Shown: piece after piece, positions 16,677 through 24,785 of the stretch
Layout of the letters: every line of letters starts with the position of its first letter
Numbering within the stretch: the stretch's first letter is position 1
Assembly (NCBI GenBank): GCA_036557285.1
Contig: DATBHW010000012.1
Location: 86,615-150,614 of the forward strand
Source: Ktedonobacterales bacterium
Lineage (GTDB): Bacteria > Chloroflexota > Ktedonobacteria > Ktedonobacterales > DATBGS01
Length of the DNA: 64,000 nucleotides
Direction: 5' to 3'
Position numbers and translations under genes: made by a program
The notes under the pieces: generated by a model
What the model was told of the DNA's origin: nothing
Database searches by the model: none
Seen by the model: only the letters and a program-made list of their open reading frames with translations

Positions 16677-16959
16677 GGTTGAGGAACGCTTCAGACAAGC
16701 GTACCAGCGTCTGCACGTACAAAAGAAAGCAGCGTTTCTCAAAGCTCGTGACGATCTGGTCGCCTGGCTGGTTGCAAAAAAGAAGCAGCCTGACCTTGTT
16801 CCACCGGCGCCTCTGCGTTTACACTTCATCGAAAGCAAGGATGCCTGGTCTATCACCTTTGGAGGGGACCAGCGGGCGCTGTGGCGCTACGGTGAGGAAG
16901 TTCTGCCTGGCGAAGTCCATATCATCTGGGAGCGCATTGATGGGCATGATATTTATTAG
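16663..16959 (+). CDS. RelE-like toxin of tandem TA pair 2
   Basis: A 98-aa paralogue of toxin 1, ATG 16663. It shares the core DQRALWRYGEEVLPGEVHII and the end WERIDGHDIY. The N-terminal helix region (PTFEVEERFRQAYQRLHVQK) differs more, consistent with partner-specific divergence. The reading frame is complete, with Trp at the position where copy 3 has a stop codon. Confidence 0.7.
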   Translation: MPTFEVEERFRQAYQRLHVQKKAAFLKARDDLVAWLVAKKKQPDLVPPAPLRLHFIESKDAWSITFGGDQRALWRYGEEVLPGEVHIIWERIDGHDIY

Positions 16960-16968
16960 GAGGCAGCG

Positions 16969-17232
16969 ATGATAGATGCCTTGCAGCAGGTAATGAGCCA
17001 GCTTGAAGCCCTTCCTCCAGAGGAGCAAGCCGAACTGGCCGAAACCTTCCAGCGCCTGATTGATGAGAAGACGGGCTATACTACCATCTATGGGCCGCAT
17101 ACCGATGAAGAGTTTGAGGCGCTCTTGGACGCCCTGGATGTTGCCACTTCTCACGAAGAATATGAAGCGATTTGGGAGAAGCAACCCAAACGCCGGGTAA
17201 AGCGAGAAGAAGTGATGAATGCCGACGCATGA
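16969..17232 (+). CDS. antitoxin of tandem TA pair 3
   Basis: An 87-aa third copy (MIDALQQVMSQLEALPPEEQ start) with AGGAGG before ATG 16969, 9 bases after the toxin 2 stop. It is intact although its toxin partner carries a nonsense codon, so it could persist as an antitoxin that also neutralises products of the sister pairs. Confidence 0.68.
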   Translation: MIDALQQVMSQLEALPPEEQAELAETFQRLIDEKTGYTTIYGPHTDEEFEALLDALDVATSHEEYEAIWEKQPKRRVKREEVMNADA

Positions 17233-17512
17233 GGAAGAGGAGGCGTTCAAGACGGCTTACGAGCGTTTGAGCCAGGCAGATAAGGATGCGTTCAGGAAGG
17301 CCAGGCGAGAGTTTGTCCGTGCCTGGAAAGAAAAGCGCGCTTTTCCTCGTGAATTCCCCGCGCATCTGGGCATTAAACGCAATCAAAGCAAGAAACTCTA
17401 GGAGTTTCGCTTTGGGCCTGATAAGCGGGCGCTCTTTGACCTGGGCAAAGAGCGTACCCCTGGTGAAGCGCATATCATCTGGGAGCGCATTGGTGGGCAT
17501 GATATTTATTAG
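17219..17512 (+). pseudogene. RelE-like toxin of tandem pair 3, interrupted by in-frame TAG
   Basis: The frame starts at ATG 17219 (MPTHEEEEAFKTAYERLSQA) with the same 14-base overlap as the other pairs, but TAG at 17399-17401 ends it after 60 residues. The same frame continues without any shift through EFRFGPDKRALFDLGKERTP to WERIGGHDIY and the normal TAG. The stop stands where copy 1 has Tyr and copy 2 has Trp, so a single base change explains it. Readthrough cannot be excluded. Confidence 0.75.
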
Positions 17513-17522
17513 AAGTGTTCGT

Positions 17523-18683
17523 ATGTCTGTCGCTCGTTATAGCTGGCCGCTGCTGACGCTGATTGCGTTGGCCGCCTTTGTTGCCTGGCAGGGTATTCTG
17601 CCTTACCCAGACCCACATTCTGTGCTTAGGGACCATTATCGCTATGTCGCTATGGCCGTACAGCCCTTTGGCTCAGCCGATCCTCTGGCGCATCAGCCGC
17701 CGTTTTGCTGGCGCATCCTGACGCCGCTTCTCGTTCACTTTCTGCCGGTCCCAATTCTCACGGGCTTCTGGCTGCTGAGCGTGGTGGGCATCGCCGGGGC
17801 GACACTGGGGCTGATGTGGTTTTTGCGCGGCCTGGGCCTTCCGGCGGGGGCTGCGGTTGCAGGCGGCTTTGCTTTCGTCTGCCTGACGCCTGCCGTCGGC
17901 TTTACACTCTACAATGATATGCTGGCGGACCCGCTCGCGTTTGCGCTGCTGGCGCTGGCGCTGGGATGCGTTGTGCATCGGCGCGGCTTCTGGCTGGTGC
18001 TTTCGCTCGTCGTGATGGCTTTCGATAAAGAGACAGCCATCTTTGGCGCGGCCTTTGCTATTATCTGGAGTTGGCAGCATCGTGATCGCGCCCTGCTCCG
18101 CTGGTCACTCGCAAGCCTGGTTGGGGTGTTGAGCGTCGTCGTGGGGCTGCGCCTGCTTATCCCAGGCAATCAGCCACACAGTCTGCTGCAAATGCTGGTC
18201 TATTGGGCGGTTGTTTCTGTGCAGACGGGGACGCTGTTCTTCCGGCTAACGCAGGCCACTATCGGCGCGTGGGGCATTTTGCTGCCGCTGGCGGTCTACG
18301 CGCTCGGTTTCTGGCGCACGCATGCCCACTGGGCGCTGCTGGCGCTTGCCAGCGCGCAGGTGTTTGTTTCGGTGGATGTGGAGCGGGTCGTCATCTATGC
18401 CTTTCCGGTGGTGATCGCCGCCGCGTGTTTCGGTGTGGAAGCCCTGGCAGACCGCTGGCGTGTGTCGCGCTGGCTGCTGTGGCTGCCGGTATTGGCGCTG
18501 GAGTTGTCCTGGTACTATAGCTACGCGCCGAACTACTTTTTTACCATCGTTAGCTTGCATGATGCTTTTGTCTTTGCCTTTGCCCTGGTGCTGCTGGTTG
18601 AGGGAATACTGTTTGCTGCGCTGTGGCGCCGCCGGAAGCAGCGTGTAGGGTTACGAGCCGAAAGCCGCGCCGGGCCTGGATAA
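17523..18683 (+). CDS. polytopic membrane protein, possibly GT-C-like
   Basis: The protein has 386 aa and about ten hydrophobic segments, beginning with SWPLLTLIALAAFVAWQGIL. A conserved-looking extracytoplasmic loop, HSVLRDHYRYVAMAVQPFG, follows the first span, a placement reminiscent of GT-C glycosyltransferases and related mannosyltransferase-like proteins. I cannot assign a function with confidence. ATG 17523 is chosen because the longer frame would read through the 3' end of the third toxin gene in another frame. No close partner gene is visible. Confidence 0.6.
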   Translation: MSVARYSWPLLTLIALAAFVAWQGILPYPDPHSVLRDHYRYVAMAVQPFGSADPLAHQPPFCWRILTPLLVHFLPVPILTGFWLLSVVGIAGATLGLMWFLRGLGLPAGAAVAGGFAFVCLTPAVGFTLYNDMLADPLAFALLALALGCVVHRRGFWLVLSLVVMAFDKETAIFGAAFAIIWSWQHRDRALLRWSLASLVGVLSVVVGLRLLIPGNQPHSLLQMLVYWAVVSVQTGTLFFRLTQATIGAWGILLPLAVYALGFWRTHAHWALLALASAQVFVSVDVERVVIYAFPVVIAAACFGVEALADRWRVSRWLLWLPVLALELSWYYSYAPNYFFTIVSLHDAFVFAFALVLLVEGILFAALWRRRKQRVGLRAESRAGPG

Positions 18684-18758
18684 GCGCGCGGGCGAACACC
18701 AGGGGAACTAGCGACACGGGCCTGGGCGAGTAATTCAGATAAAGAGAGGGTTGGGCTT

Positions 18759-19562
18759 ATGAGCGAAGAGAACAGACCGGCAGGCGGAGAACCCGTTGTG
18801 CTGTATACGGTTGCCGATAAGATTGCGCGGGTGATGATGAACCGGCCCGCCGCGATGAACGCGATGAGCGTGGGGCTGGTGACGGGGCTGCGCCAGGCGC
18901 TAGAGCGCGCTCAGAACGACCCGGACGTGTCGGTGATTGTGCTGTCGGGGGCGGGCGGCAACTTCTGCGCGGGGGATGATCTGAAGGAGGCCGAACGCAT
19001 TACCGCCGAAACGTTTCTGGCGGTGATTATGGACCTGCAACGGCTGACACGCCTGCTCTTCCTGGGCGATAAGCCGACGATTGCGGCGGTGGATGGCTAC
19101 GCGCTGGGCGGCGGCTTCGAGCTGGCGCTGGCTTGCGATTTTCGGGTTGCTACGCCGCGCGCGCGCTTTGGCTGTGTGGAAGCCCGCGTGGGGATGGTGG
19201 TGACAGGCGGGACGACGGTGCTGCTGCCGCGCCTGGTAGGGTTGGGGATGGCGCGTGAGATTATTCTGATGGCGGATGTCTTCGAGGCGGCGCTGGCCCA
19301 GAGCATGGGGCTGACGCATCGCATGGCCGAGCCGGAAGAGTTGGATGCCGCTGTGCAGGCGCTGATAGATAAGATGCTGAGCCGCGCGCCGCTGGCCCTG
19401 CGCGAAAGCAAACGGCTGCTGAATCTGCCGCTCGTGCCGGACCTGGAGCGCGCCTTCCAGAATGAGATCGAGGGGATTCTGCGCTGCTTTGAGACGGACG
19501 ATGCCCGTGAAGCAGCCCTTGCCTTCCGCGAGAAGCGCCCGCCCGTCTTCCAAGGCAGATGA
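18759..19562 (+). CDS. enoyl-CoA hydratase/isomerase family protein
   Basis: A crotonase-superfamily enzyme of 267 aa that hydrates or isomerises acyl-CoA intermediates. The oxyanion-hole segments are visible: VIVLSGAGGNFCAGDDLKEA and AAVDGYALGGGFELALACDF. The tail LAFREKRPPVFQGR is typical. ATG 18759 follows AGAGAGGG at about 9 bases. With the acyl-CoA dehydrogenases and PaaK-like ligase elsewhere in the window it suggests active acyl-CoA catabolism, though the genes are not linked. Confidence 0.9.
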   Translation: MSEENRPAGGEPVVLYTVADKIARVMMNRPAAMNAMSVGLVTGLRQALERAQNDPDVSVIVLSGAGGNFCAGDDLKEAERITAETFLAVIMDLQRLTRLLFLGDKPTIAAVDGYALGGGFELALACDFRVATPRARFGCVEARVGMVVTGGTTVLLPRLVGLGMAREIILMADVFEAALAQSMGLTHRMAEPEELDAAVQALIDKMLSRAPLALRESKRLLNLPLVPDLERAFQNEIEGILRCFETDDAREAALAFREKRPPVFQGR

Positions 19563-19573
19563 AGGAGAATGAA

Positions 19574-19840
19574 ATGGCGACCTTAGAAGAGATGCTAGAG
19601 GGCATCGTTTGCCCCCGCTGTGGGCGAGAAAATACCTATGTCGTGCGCCAGGTCGATCAGATCGTTCCGGTGGGTGGTGATGTGGTCACGGTGACGGTGA
19701 TGGCTGGCGAATGCACGTATTGTGGCGAGCGGCTGCTCGATACGCGGGCTACGGAGAAGCTGGACGAGGCTGTTGAAAAGGTTCGCCAGCATCATGCAGC
19801 AGGGCTGACCCGCACAGGTGTGGTCTACCACGTCGCCTGA
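19574..19840 (+). CDS. YgiT/MqsA-type zinc finger protein
   Basis: An 88-aa protein with two Cys pairs, CPRCGREN near the N-terminus and CTYCGERLLDTRATEKLDEA, the layout of the zinc-binding N-domain of MqsA-like antitoxins. It has no C-terminal HTH and no toxin gene next to it (upstream is enoyl-CoA hydratase, downstream a lipoprotein), so it appears orphan. GGAG 6 bases before ATG 19574 decides that start over ATG 19559. Confidence 0.75.
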   Translation: MATLEEMLEGIVCPRCGRENTYVVRQVDQIVPVGGDVVTVTVMAGECTYCGERLLDTRATEKLDEAVEKVRQHHAAGLTRTGVVYHVA

Positions 19841-19894
19841 ACAAGACCGGCTCGATTGGCTGAAATGGCGTATGCCAGGAAAGGACATCTGGCG

Positions 19895-20701
19895 ATGCGA
19901 TGCTGCTCTGGTTTCCGTCTCCAGCACGCGCTCTGCGCGCTGATCGGCATGCTCGCGCTGGCGGGCTGCGCGCCTGGCGCGCAGCCGATGCTCCTTGGGC
20001 ATCATCCCCCGCCCTGGAGGTTTGTCTGGTCCGCGCCAACCGGCATCAGTCAATCGGTGGACCTGGCAAATGCTTACGCTCAGGCGGGGAGGGTGATACA
20101 CAATGGAGGCGCTCCGCAGCTTCCGGCGGCCACGACCTGGCTGGCGAGTGGCCCGGCCTTCGGGATGGCCGTCGTGCAGCTTGACCCCGCCGGGACGTTC
20201 TTTGACCTGGTGACGGTGGAGGTTGACGCCGAGACACACACCTGGACGGGCGGCGGAGCCACGCTGCCTGGAGGCGATTGTGGCGACCCTGGCTCAGCCT
20301 ATGGGCCGCTGACGTTTCCCCTCAAGGTCTGCCAGTCAGGGAACGGCGGAAAATACGCCACCCCCAGCAGCCCGTCGCGCTATGCCTATACGTGGTGGTA
20401 TTCCGGCGCGTCGGTCTTCATTCTGTATCGCTGGAACCCGATTGATCTGCGCCCGACGGCTGACGCCACGACGGTGGAGATCGGCGGGCATCCTGGCTGG
20501 CTCACGACTCACGGGGCGTATAGCTCTGTCGTGGTGCGCACAACAAGCCACGAAACAGTCCTGTTCTCCGGCACTGCCAGCCCGACGATGATGGAGCAGT
20601 TGACGGCTGAGGCGTTGACGGACCTGGATACGCTGGTCCCGCTGCTTTCTGGCCCGCCGACTCCGCCTGGCGCTCCGCCAACGCCGACGCCCACACCCTG
20701 A
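19895..20701 (+). CDS. putative lipoprotein, 268 aa
   Basis: A signal sequence with lipobox (LIGMLALAGC) predicts a lipid-anchored surface protein. The middle is Gly/Thr/Trp-rich and probably beta (SPSRYAYTWWYSGASVFILY), and the C-terminus ends in a Pro-Thr run (PPTPPGAPPTPTPTP). ATG 19895 has AAAGGA upstream; the frame is open further back to 19856, but the signal peptide fits the later start. The ligand is unknown. The deoxyribosyltransferase gene begins 20 bases downstream, so the two may be co-transcribed. Confidence 0.65.
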   Translation: MRCCSGFRLQHALCALIGMLALAGCAPGAQPMLLGHHPPPWRFVWSAPTGISQSVDLANAYAQAGRVIHNGGAPQLPAATTWLASGPAFGMAVVQLDPAGTFFDLVTVEVDAETHTWTGGGATLPGGDCGDPGSAYGPLTFPLKVCQSGNGGKYATPSSPSRYAYTWWYSGASVFILYRWNPIDLRPTADATTVEIGGHPGWLTTHGAYSSVVVRTTSHETVLFSGTASPTMMEQLTAEALTDLDTLVPLLSGPPTPPGAPPTPTPTP

Positions 20702-20721
20702 AGCTGATTGGAGATGAAGAG

Positions 20722-21192
20722 ATGCTGGTCTATTTTGCTGGCCCGCTGTTTTCGGTGGGGGAACGAGCGTTCAACGAGCAGTTGACGCGGAAGATCGAGG
20801 CGCTGGGCTATGAGGTGTTTTTGCCGCAACGCGATGGCGCGGAACACGGCGCACCACCCTATGACCGGATGACGGGCGAGGAATGGAGCCAGGCGGTCTT
20901 TCAACTGGATGTGGAGCGGCTGCTGGCCGCCGATGTGCTGCTGTTTCTGCTGGATGGGCGCGTGCCGGATGAGGGCGCGTGCGTGGAGCTTGGTATCGCC
21001 TGGGGCCAGCAGGCGCTGCTGCTCGTGAAGAAGCTGCTGATTGGCTTGCATACGGACCGGCGCGGGGCGTTCCCTGGAACAAAGCTCAACGCGATGATCC
21101 AGGGGGCGCTGACCTACGTGGCCCGGGATGAGGCGGCGCTGCTGGCGGCGCTGAAGGGCTATTATGAAAGCGGCAGCCTGCCTGGGGGTTGA
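20722..21192 (+). CDS. nucleoside 2-deoxyribosyltransferase family protein
   Basis: A 156-aa protein of the nucleoside 2-deoxyribosyltransferase fold, which moves deoxyribose between bases or hydrolyses nucleotides. Family marks are the N-terminal YFAGPLFSVGERAFNE and ADVLLFLLDGRVPDEGACVE, the latter containing the catalytic-region Asp and the D-x-G-T/E-like segment; then ELGIAWGQQ. GGAG lies upstream of ATG 20722. A strong hairpin terminator follows the stop. Confidence 0.82.
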   Translation: MLVYFAGPLFSVGERAFNEQLTRKIEALGYEVFLPQRDGAEHGAPPYDRMTGEEWSQAVFQLDVERLLAADVLLFLLDGRVPDEGACVELGIAWGQQALLLVKKLLIGLHTDRRGAFPGTKLNAMIQGALTYVARDEAALLAALKGYYESGSLPGG

Positions 21193-21214
21193 TGCGCCGC
21201 AGCGCGAAAAATGA

Positions 21215-21257
21215 GCCGCCACCACAGTGACTACAGGATGGTTACTGTGGTGGCGGC
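21215..21257. terminator. bidirectional hairpin terminator
   Basis: GCCGCCACCACAGT at 21215-21228 pairs perfectly with 21244-21257 across a 15-base loop. TTT follows on the + strand; on the minus strand the hairpin is followed by TCATTTTT. It separates the convergent deoxyribosyltransferase gene and lipoprotein pseudogene and could serve both. Confidence 0.75.
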
Positions 21258-21272
21258 TTTGCCCATACCTAC

Positions 21273-21754
21273 TCAGACCAGAAAGTCTATTCTGTCTGTG
21301 ACGGTCTGCCCGTCCAGGGTGGCAGTGACCTCGGCGGTTCCTTGCCAGAACCCACTATGCCCTGGAGGATTGTCGCAGGCGGCTTTGGGCGTCCAGTCCC
21401 ATTCATGGTAGCCCATCTGGTCGGCGGTGAAGGTACCCTTGAGGGCGTCGCTCTCGTCTACATTGCCCCGACAAAAGGTGACGTGAATCCTGAGCGATGC
21501 CCCCGCCAGCGTGCGCATGCAGATCCGCTCGCGGTTATCGGCGTTGGGCCGAACCCATCGGGACATGCGTTGGTGAGCGTCAGCTTCACTGAGGGCGTTG
21601 GGGTATGTGTCGGGATCGCTGTTGGCGATGGCATTGGCGTAGGGTTGTCAGCACTGGCGGTCTGCGCGACTCCGCAGGCCGCGAGCAGCAGGATAAGCGT
21701 GCCTCCGGCCAGAAACTGGAGGCAGGGGACGAACTTGCGCGATGGGATGTTCAT
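21273..21754 (-). pseudogene. lipoprotein gene with a frameshift
   Basis: From ATG 21754 (GAGGAGG just upstream) the frame encodes a signal sequence with lipobox (GGTLILLLAACG), a Thr-Pro linker (TPMPSPTAIPTHTPTPS) and the start of a domain (VKLTLTNACPDGFG). It then runs off into an unlikely tail ending at 21458. A second frame, from about 21566 to 21273, continues with plausible secreted-domain sequence (RTLAGASLRIHVTFC, then KAACDNPPGHSGFWQGTAEV). The switch lies at about 21530-21560. It is either a real frameshift or a base-calling error. Confidence 0.6.
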
Positions 21755-22001
21755 GAACATCCTCCTCATACTCATAAAGAAAATTGGATAAAGCAATAAT
21801 ACGGTGTATCTACAAAGCCAATGTTCGCGGCTGCGCAGCGCGTATCCATGAGCTTAGTTTCCCATGCGGGCGGCGATCTGTCTGTGAGGGAGCAGACAGA
21901 AAACGTGTGACGCGCTTCACTGTTCAGCCCACTGCGTGCGCCTATAGAGTCTACAGAGTCTACAGAGTCTATGGGTGAGCAGTACGACATCCGCCTGAAC
22001 G

Positions 22002-22287
22002 TCACTTGTAGCGCCGCCATCCTGGCGGCTCAACGTTGGCCTGCCGGTCCGTTGGCTTGCAGGGCGCACGCCACTTGTAGCGCCGCCGTCTCTGGCGGCT
22101 GGACGTTGGCCTGTCGGTACGTTGGCCTGAAGGGCGAACGCTCGCTTTGGCGCAGCGATAGCCGCCTGGAAGGCGGCGCTACAAGTGACGCTCAGGCGGC
22201 TGGACGCTGGCCTGCTGGTACGTTGGCCTGAAGGGCGCACGCTCGCGCTGGCGCAGCGATGGCCGCCTGGAAGGCGGCGCTACCAGT
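22002..22287. repeat. cluster of palindromic repeat family units
   Basis: The unit with both ends runs from 22072 to 22187 (116 bp) and is bounded by CACTTGTAGCGCCGCC and its exact complement. A left half-unit (22002-22071) and a right part-unit (about 22190-22287) flank it. Inner sequence such as CGTTGGCCTGAAGGGCG recurs in each. Further copies occur at 24152-24268 and 31121-31234. Confidence 0.85.
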
Positions 22288-22320
22288 GGCCGGTTGCCCG
22301 GAAGGCGCGGGTACAGGTGG

Positions 22321-22715
22321 GGGGTTAGCTTGCGGTTTCCTTGCGGTTTCCTTTCCAACGCCATCAGCCGCCAGGTCGCTCTCTGCCTGGGCTGGCGGGG
22401 TTGGATTGCTTAGATTGCTTAGATTCCCTGGGTTGGCATCGGGGGCTTCTCCGAGGGATGCCTGGGGGGCTGCGCCATGCCTGATACAGACGGTATCTGT
22501 TCTCTGAGTATCTGTGTGGTATAGAGGTGTTTCAATGCAGCAAACAAAGAGAGAGCCAGCATCCACCTCCATCCTCACAAGCCAGCCAAACCGACGAAGC
22601 GCCAGCCGCTGGGAAGCAAAGCAATCTAAGCAATCCCACCCCCGCAAGTGGCTCCCCGCCTGGCCTCACACGAATCCCCAACGGGAAGCTAACTGCAAGG
22701 AAACTACAATCTAAC
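22321..22715. repeat. inverted pair of a ~110-bp element
   Basis: The arms 22321-22438 and 22611-22715 are diverged reverse complements. The best match is an 18-base exact pair (GGATTGCTTAGATTGCTT at 22403-22420; complement at 22619-22636), with TTTCCTTGC and CCAGG blocks in matching order. The ~170 bases between them hold no gene I can support. Confidence 0.6.
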
Positions 22716-22764
22716 CTCTTCCAGCGCCACCCAGCGAGCCAGGAGATGCGGCTGGCGCTGCAAG

Positions 22765-23460
22765 CTAGGCGCGTGGGAAGGTGAGCGCGTGGGTCCAGAT
22801 GACGACGGTGAAGGCGAGGCCAGCGGCGATGACGAAGAGGTGAAAGAGTTCGTGATAGCCGAAGACGCGCGGGAAGGGATTGGGCCAGCGCCGGGCGTAG
22901 ATGACGCCGCCGATGGTATAGAGGAGGCCACCCAGGACGAGCGCGCCCACTGCCTGCCATCCCAACAGGCTGAGGAAGGCGGGCAGGGCGAAGACGGCTA
23001 CCCAGCCCATGCCGATGTAGAGGGCTGTGCTGACTTTGCGCGGCGCGCGGAGCCTGGAAAGCGTCAGCCCGACGCCCGCCGCAGCGAGCAGCCAGATGAC
23101 GACGAGCAGGACGACACGCAGCCAGCCAGACAGGATGTTCAGGCAGAGGGGGGTATAGGTTCCCGCGATGAAGATGAAGATGTTGGCGTGGTCGAGCGCG
23201 CGGAGTCTGCGCCGCTGCGTCTTATCCCAGGAGCCGATATGATAGAGGGCGCTGACGGCGTATAATTGGCAGAGGGCTATGCCATACACGGCCATAGAAA
23301 GCAGGCGCGGCGGGTCATGGCGACTCTGCCAGCAGAGGGCGATAGTCAGGCAGACAGCGCCGATTGTCGCCAGGGCGTGTGACCAGCCGCGCAGCAGCGG
23401 CCTGGGCGGCACAGGAGGATGTGTTTCTGCGCTGCGGCTGCTGGTCTGTTCTGTAATCAC
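22765..23460 (-). CDS. hemolysin III family (PAQR) membrane protein
   Basis: A seven-span PAQR/hemolysin III protein of 231 aa. Three metal-site signatures are present: SALYHIGSW, LDHANIFIFIAGTYTPL and the C-terminal GYHELFHLFV, giving the Ser/His/Asp and two-His set typical of this putative zinc hydrolase family. Bacterial members (TrhA/YqfA) affect membrane lipid or energy state rather than true haemolysis. The start is GTG 23460, with no strong RBS visible, so the exact start is uncertain. No partner gene adjoins it. Confidence 0.85.
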   Translation of the reverse strand: MITEQTSSRSAETHPPVPPRPLLRGWSHALATIGAVCLTIALCWQSRHDPPRLLSMAVYGIALCQLYAVSALYHIGSWDKTQRRRLRALDHANIFIFIAGTYTPLCLNILSGWLRVVLLVVIWLLAAAGVGLTLSRLRAPRKVSTALYIGMGWVAVFALPAFLSLLGWQAVGALVLGGLLYTIGGVIYARRWPNPFPRVFGYHELFHLFVIAAGLAFTVVIWTHALTFPRA

Positions 23461-23693
23461 TTCTATGCTCGCTTTCTATAGAGGGTATGAGCAGGTCTAT
23501 CGGATAGAGACGCTGTGCGCTGCTTCCTATAGTCTATGCAGAATGCGCAGCTTGTCTTGCCTGGGCATTTTCTTGTATGCTGCCATGCAAGATAGGAGAT
23601 GAAAAAGCGCCACAGTGTTACAGCGGGAGCGAATGGCACTGAAAGAGCCAGATGCACGACTCATTCCAGCCAGGAGATGAAATGGAGGAAGGG

Positions 23694-24110
23694 ATGACCA
23701 CCGAGGAACCGATTCGGGTCATAATTGTCGGGGCCGGACACCTGGGAGCCTGGCTCGCCACGCTCCTGGACAAGCAGGGCTATCACGTGACCGTTATCGC
23801 CCCCAACCCTCTGGATTTCGAGCGATTGGGTAATGATTTCAGCGGGATGACGATCCTGGGCGACGGTACGCAGGCCGAGATTTTGGAGCGGGCGGAGATC
23901 AAGACGGCCAGGGTTCTGATAGCCGTGACGAATCACGATACTGAGAATCTGCTGATCAGTCAGACGGCGCGGGTGATGTATCAGACGCCGCTGGTCCTCT
24001 GCGGCCTGGAAGACCCGCTGCTCAAAGAGACGTTTCAAGGTCACGGGTTCACGATCATTACGCGGATCGAAATTGAGATTCCGCACTTTCTAAAGGTGCT
24101 GCCGCAGTGA
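23694..24110 (+). CDS. TrkA-N (RCK N-terminal) NAD-binding protein
   Basis: A single Rossmann RCK_N domain of 138 aa: VIIVGAGHLGAWLATLLDKQ carries the GxGxxG nucleotide motif, followed by the acidic-strand region and GDGTQAEILERAEIKTARV, typical of TrkA/KtrA regulatory subunits. It lacks the RCK_C domain and there is no K+ channel gene adjacent, so its role in potassium uptake is inferred from family only. ATG 23694 is chosen because GGAGGAAGGG is directly upstream; ATG 23682 is an in-frame alternative. Confidence 0.78.
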   Translation: MTTEEPIRVIIVGAGHLGAWLATLLDKQGYHVTVIAPNPLDFERLGNDFSGMTILGDGTQAEILERAEIKTARVLIAVTNHDTENLLISQTARVMYQTPLVLCGLEDPLLKETFQGHGFTIITRIEIEIPHFLKVLPQ

Positions 24111-24785
24111 TTGAGGGCTGCGGGTCGGCGGCTGAAGGCCGCTTCGCCCCACCCTGGCGGCTCAACGCTGGCCTGCTGGTGTATTGGCCCGCAGGGCAAA
24201 CGCCACTTGTAGCGCCGCCATCTTGGCGGCTCAACGTTGGCCTGTCGGTACGTTGGCCCTGCGGGCCAACACCTCAGATTTGGTAGAACCCTGGCATGGC
24301 TGGCTTGCCAAACCTCTTCCAGTATGGTATGCTTGAGGCAAGGTAGCAGGCACGAGATGCTCTGTAACTTTTCAACCCCTCTTTTCTGCCGTCGGGATGG
24401 CGCAATTTGATACACCATATTGGGGCCAGCCATGCCAGGGGTACAGATTGCACAAGCAGGATATTGCCGCTTCTTTTCGGGCGCTGGGACGCGCTGCGGG
24501 CCAACGCGGGGATTCTGCGGCCCTGATACCTTCTGCCCTTCCCTTCTTATCTCCCCCCCTCTTGCGCGCGCACTCCTGCTTGCCGAGAAAACGGCAGGCG
24601 GGTGGTTTTACTCCTCTTGCGTAAGCGATCATCATGCTCGTGCGCCACCGCGAAGGGATACGGTGAATCATTTCACAAGCATCTGGTTGGGATAGATGGT
24701 CGTGAGGACGGTATGGCGCTGCATAGTGCGTGCCTAATAGCCCTATGGTACGAACAATTTCCACAAGCATGGGAGGGATGCAGTC
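24111..24785. other. intergenic stretch with palindromic half-units
   Basis: About 675 bases between the TrkA-N gene and cstA carry two part-units of the palindromic repeat family (24152-24200 and 24203-24268). The rest shows no gene or named RNA I can support. After the second unit the text GCCAACACCTCA is followed by a TAGAACC block, as it is near the copy at 31.2 kb. This long leader before cstA may hold its promoter, but no clear one was found. Confidence 0.6.

Larger units (their letters stand above)
21755..22764. other. gene-free repeat-rich stretch
   Basis: No credible gene is seen in about 1 kb between the lipoprotein pseudogene and the hemolysin III gene. The stretch holds three 9-base repeats (unit TACAGAGTC, 21943-21969), several copies of a palindromic repeat family (22002-22287), and an inverted pair of a second element (about 22321-22438 and 22611-22715). 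Confidence 0.7.

Noticed and set aside
21885..21909. Terminator-like hairpin (CTGTCTG/CAGACAG)
   Set aside because: The stem is short, no T-run follows in either direction and no gene ends next to it.
22002..22287. CRISPR array
   Set aside because: Units are palindromic, unequal in length and adjacent without unique spacers of constant size; no cas genes.
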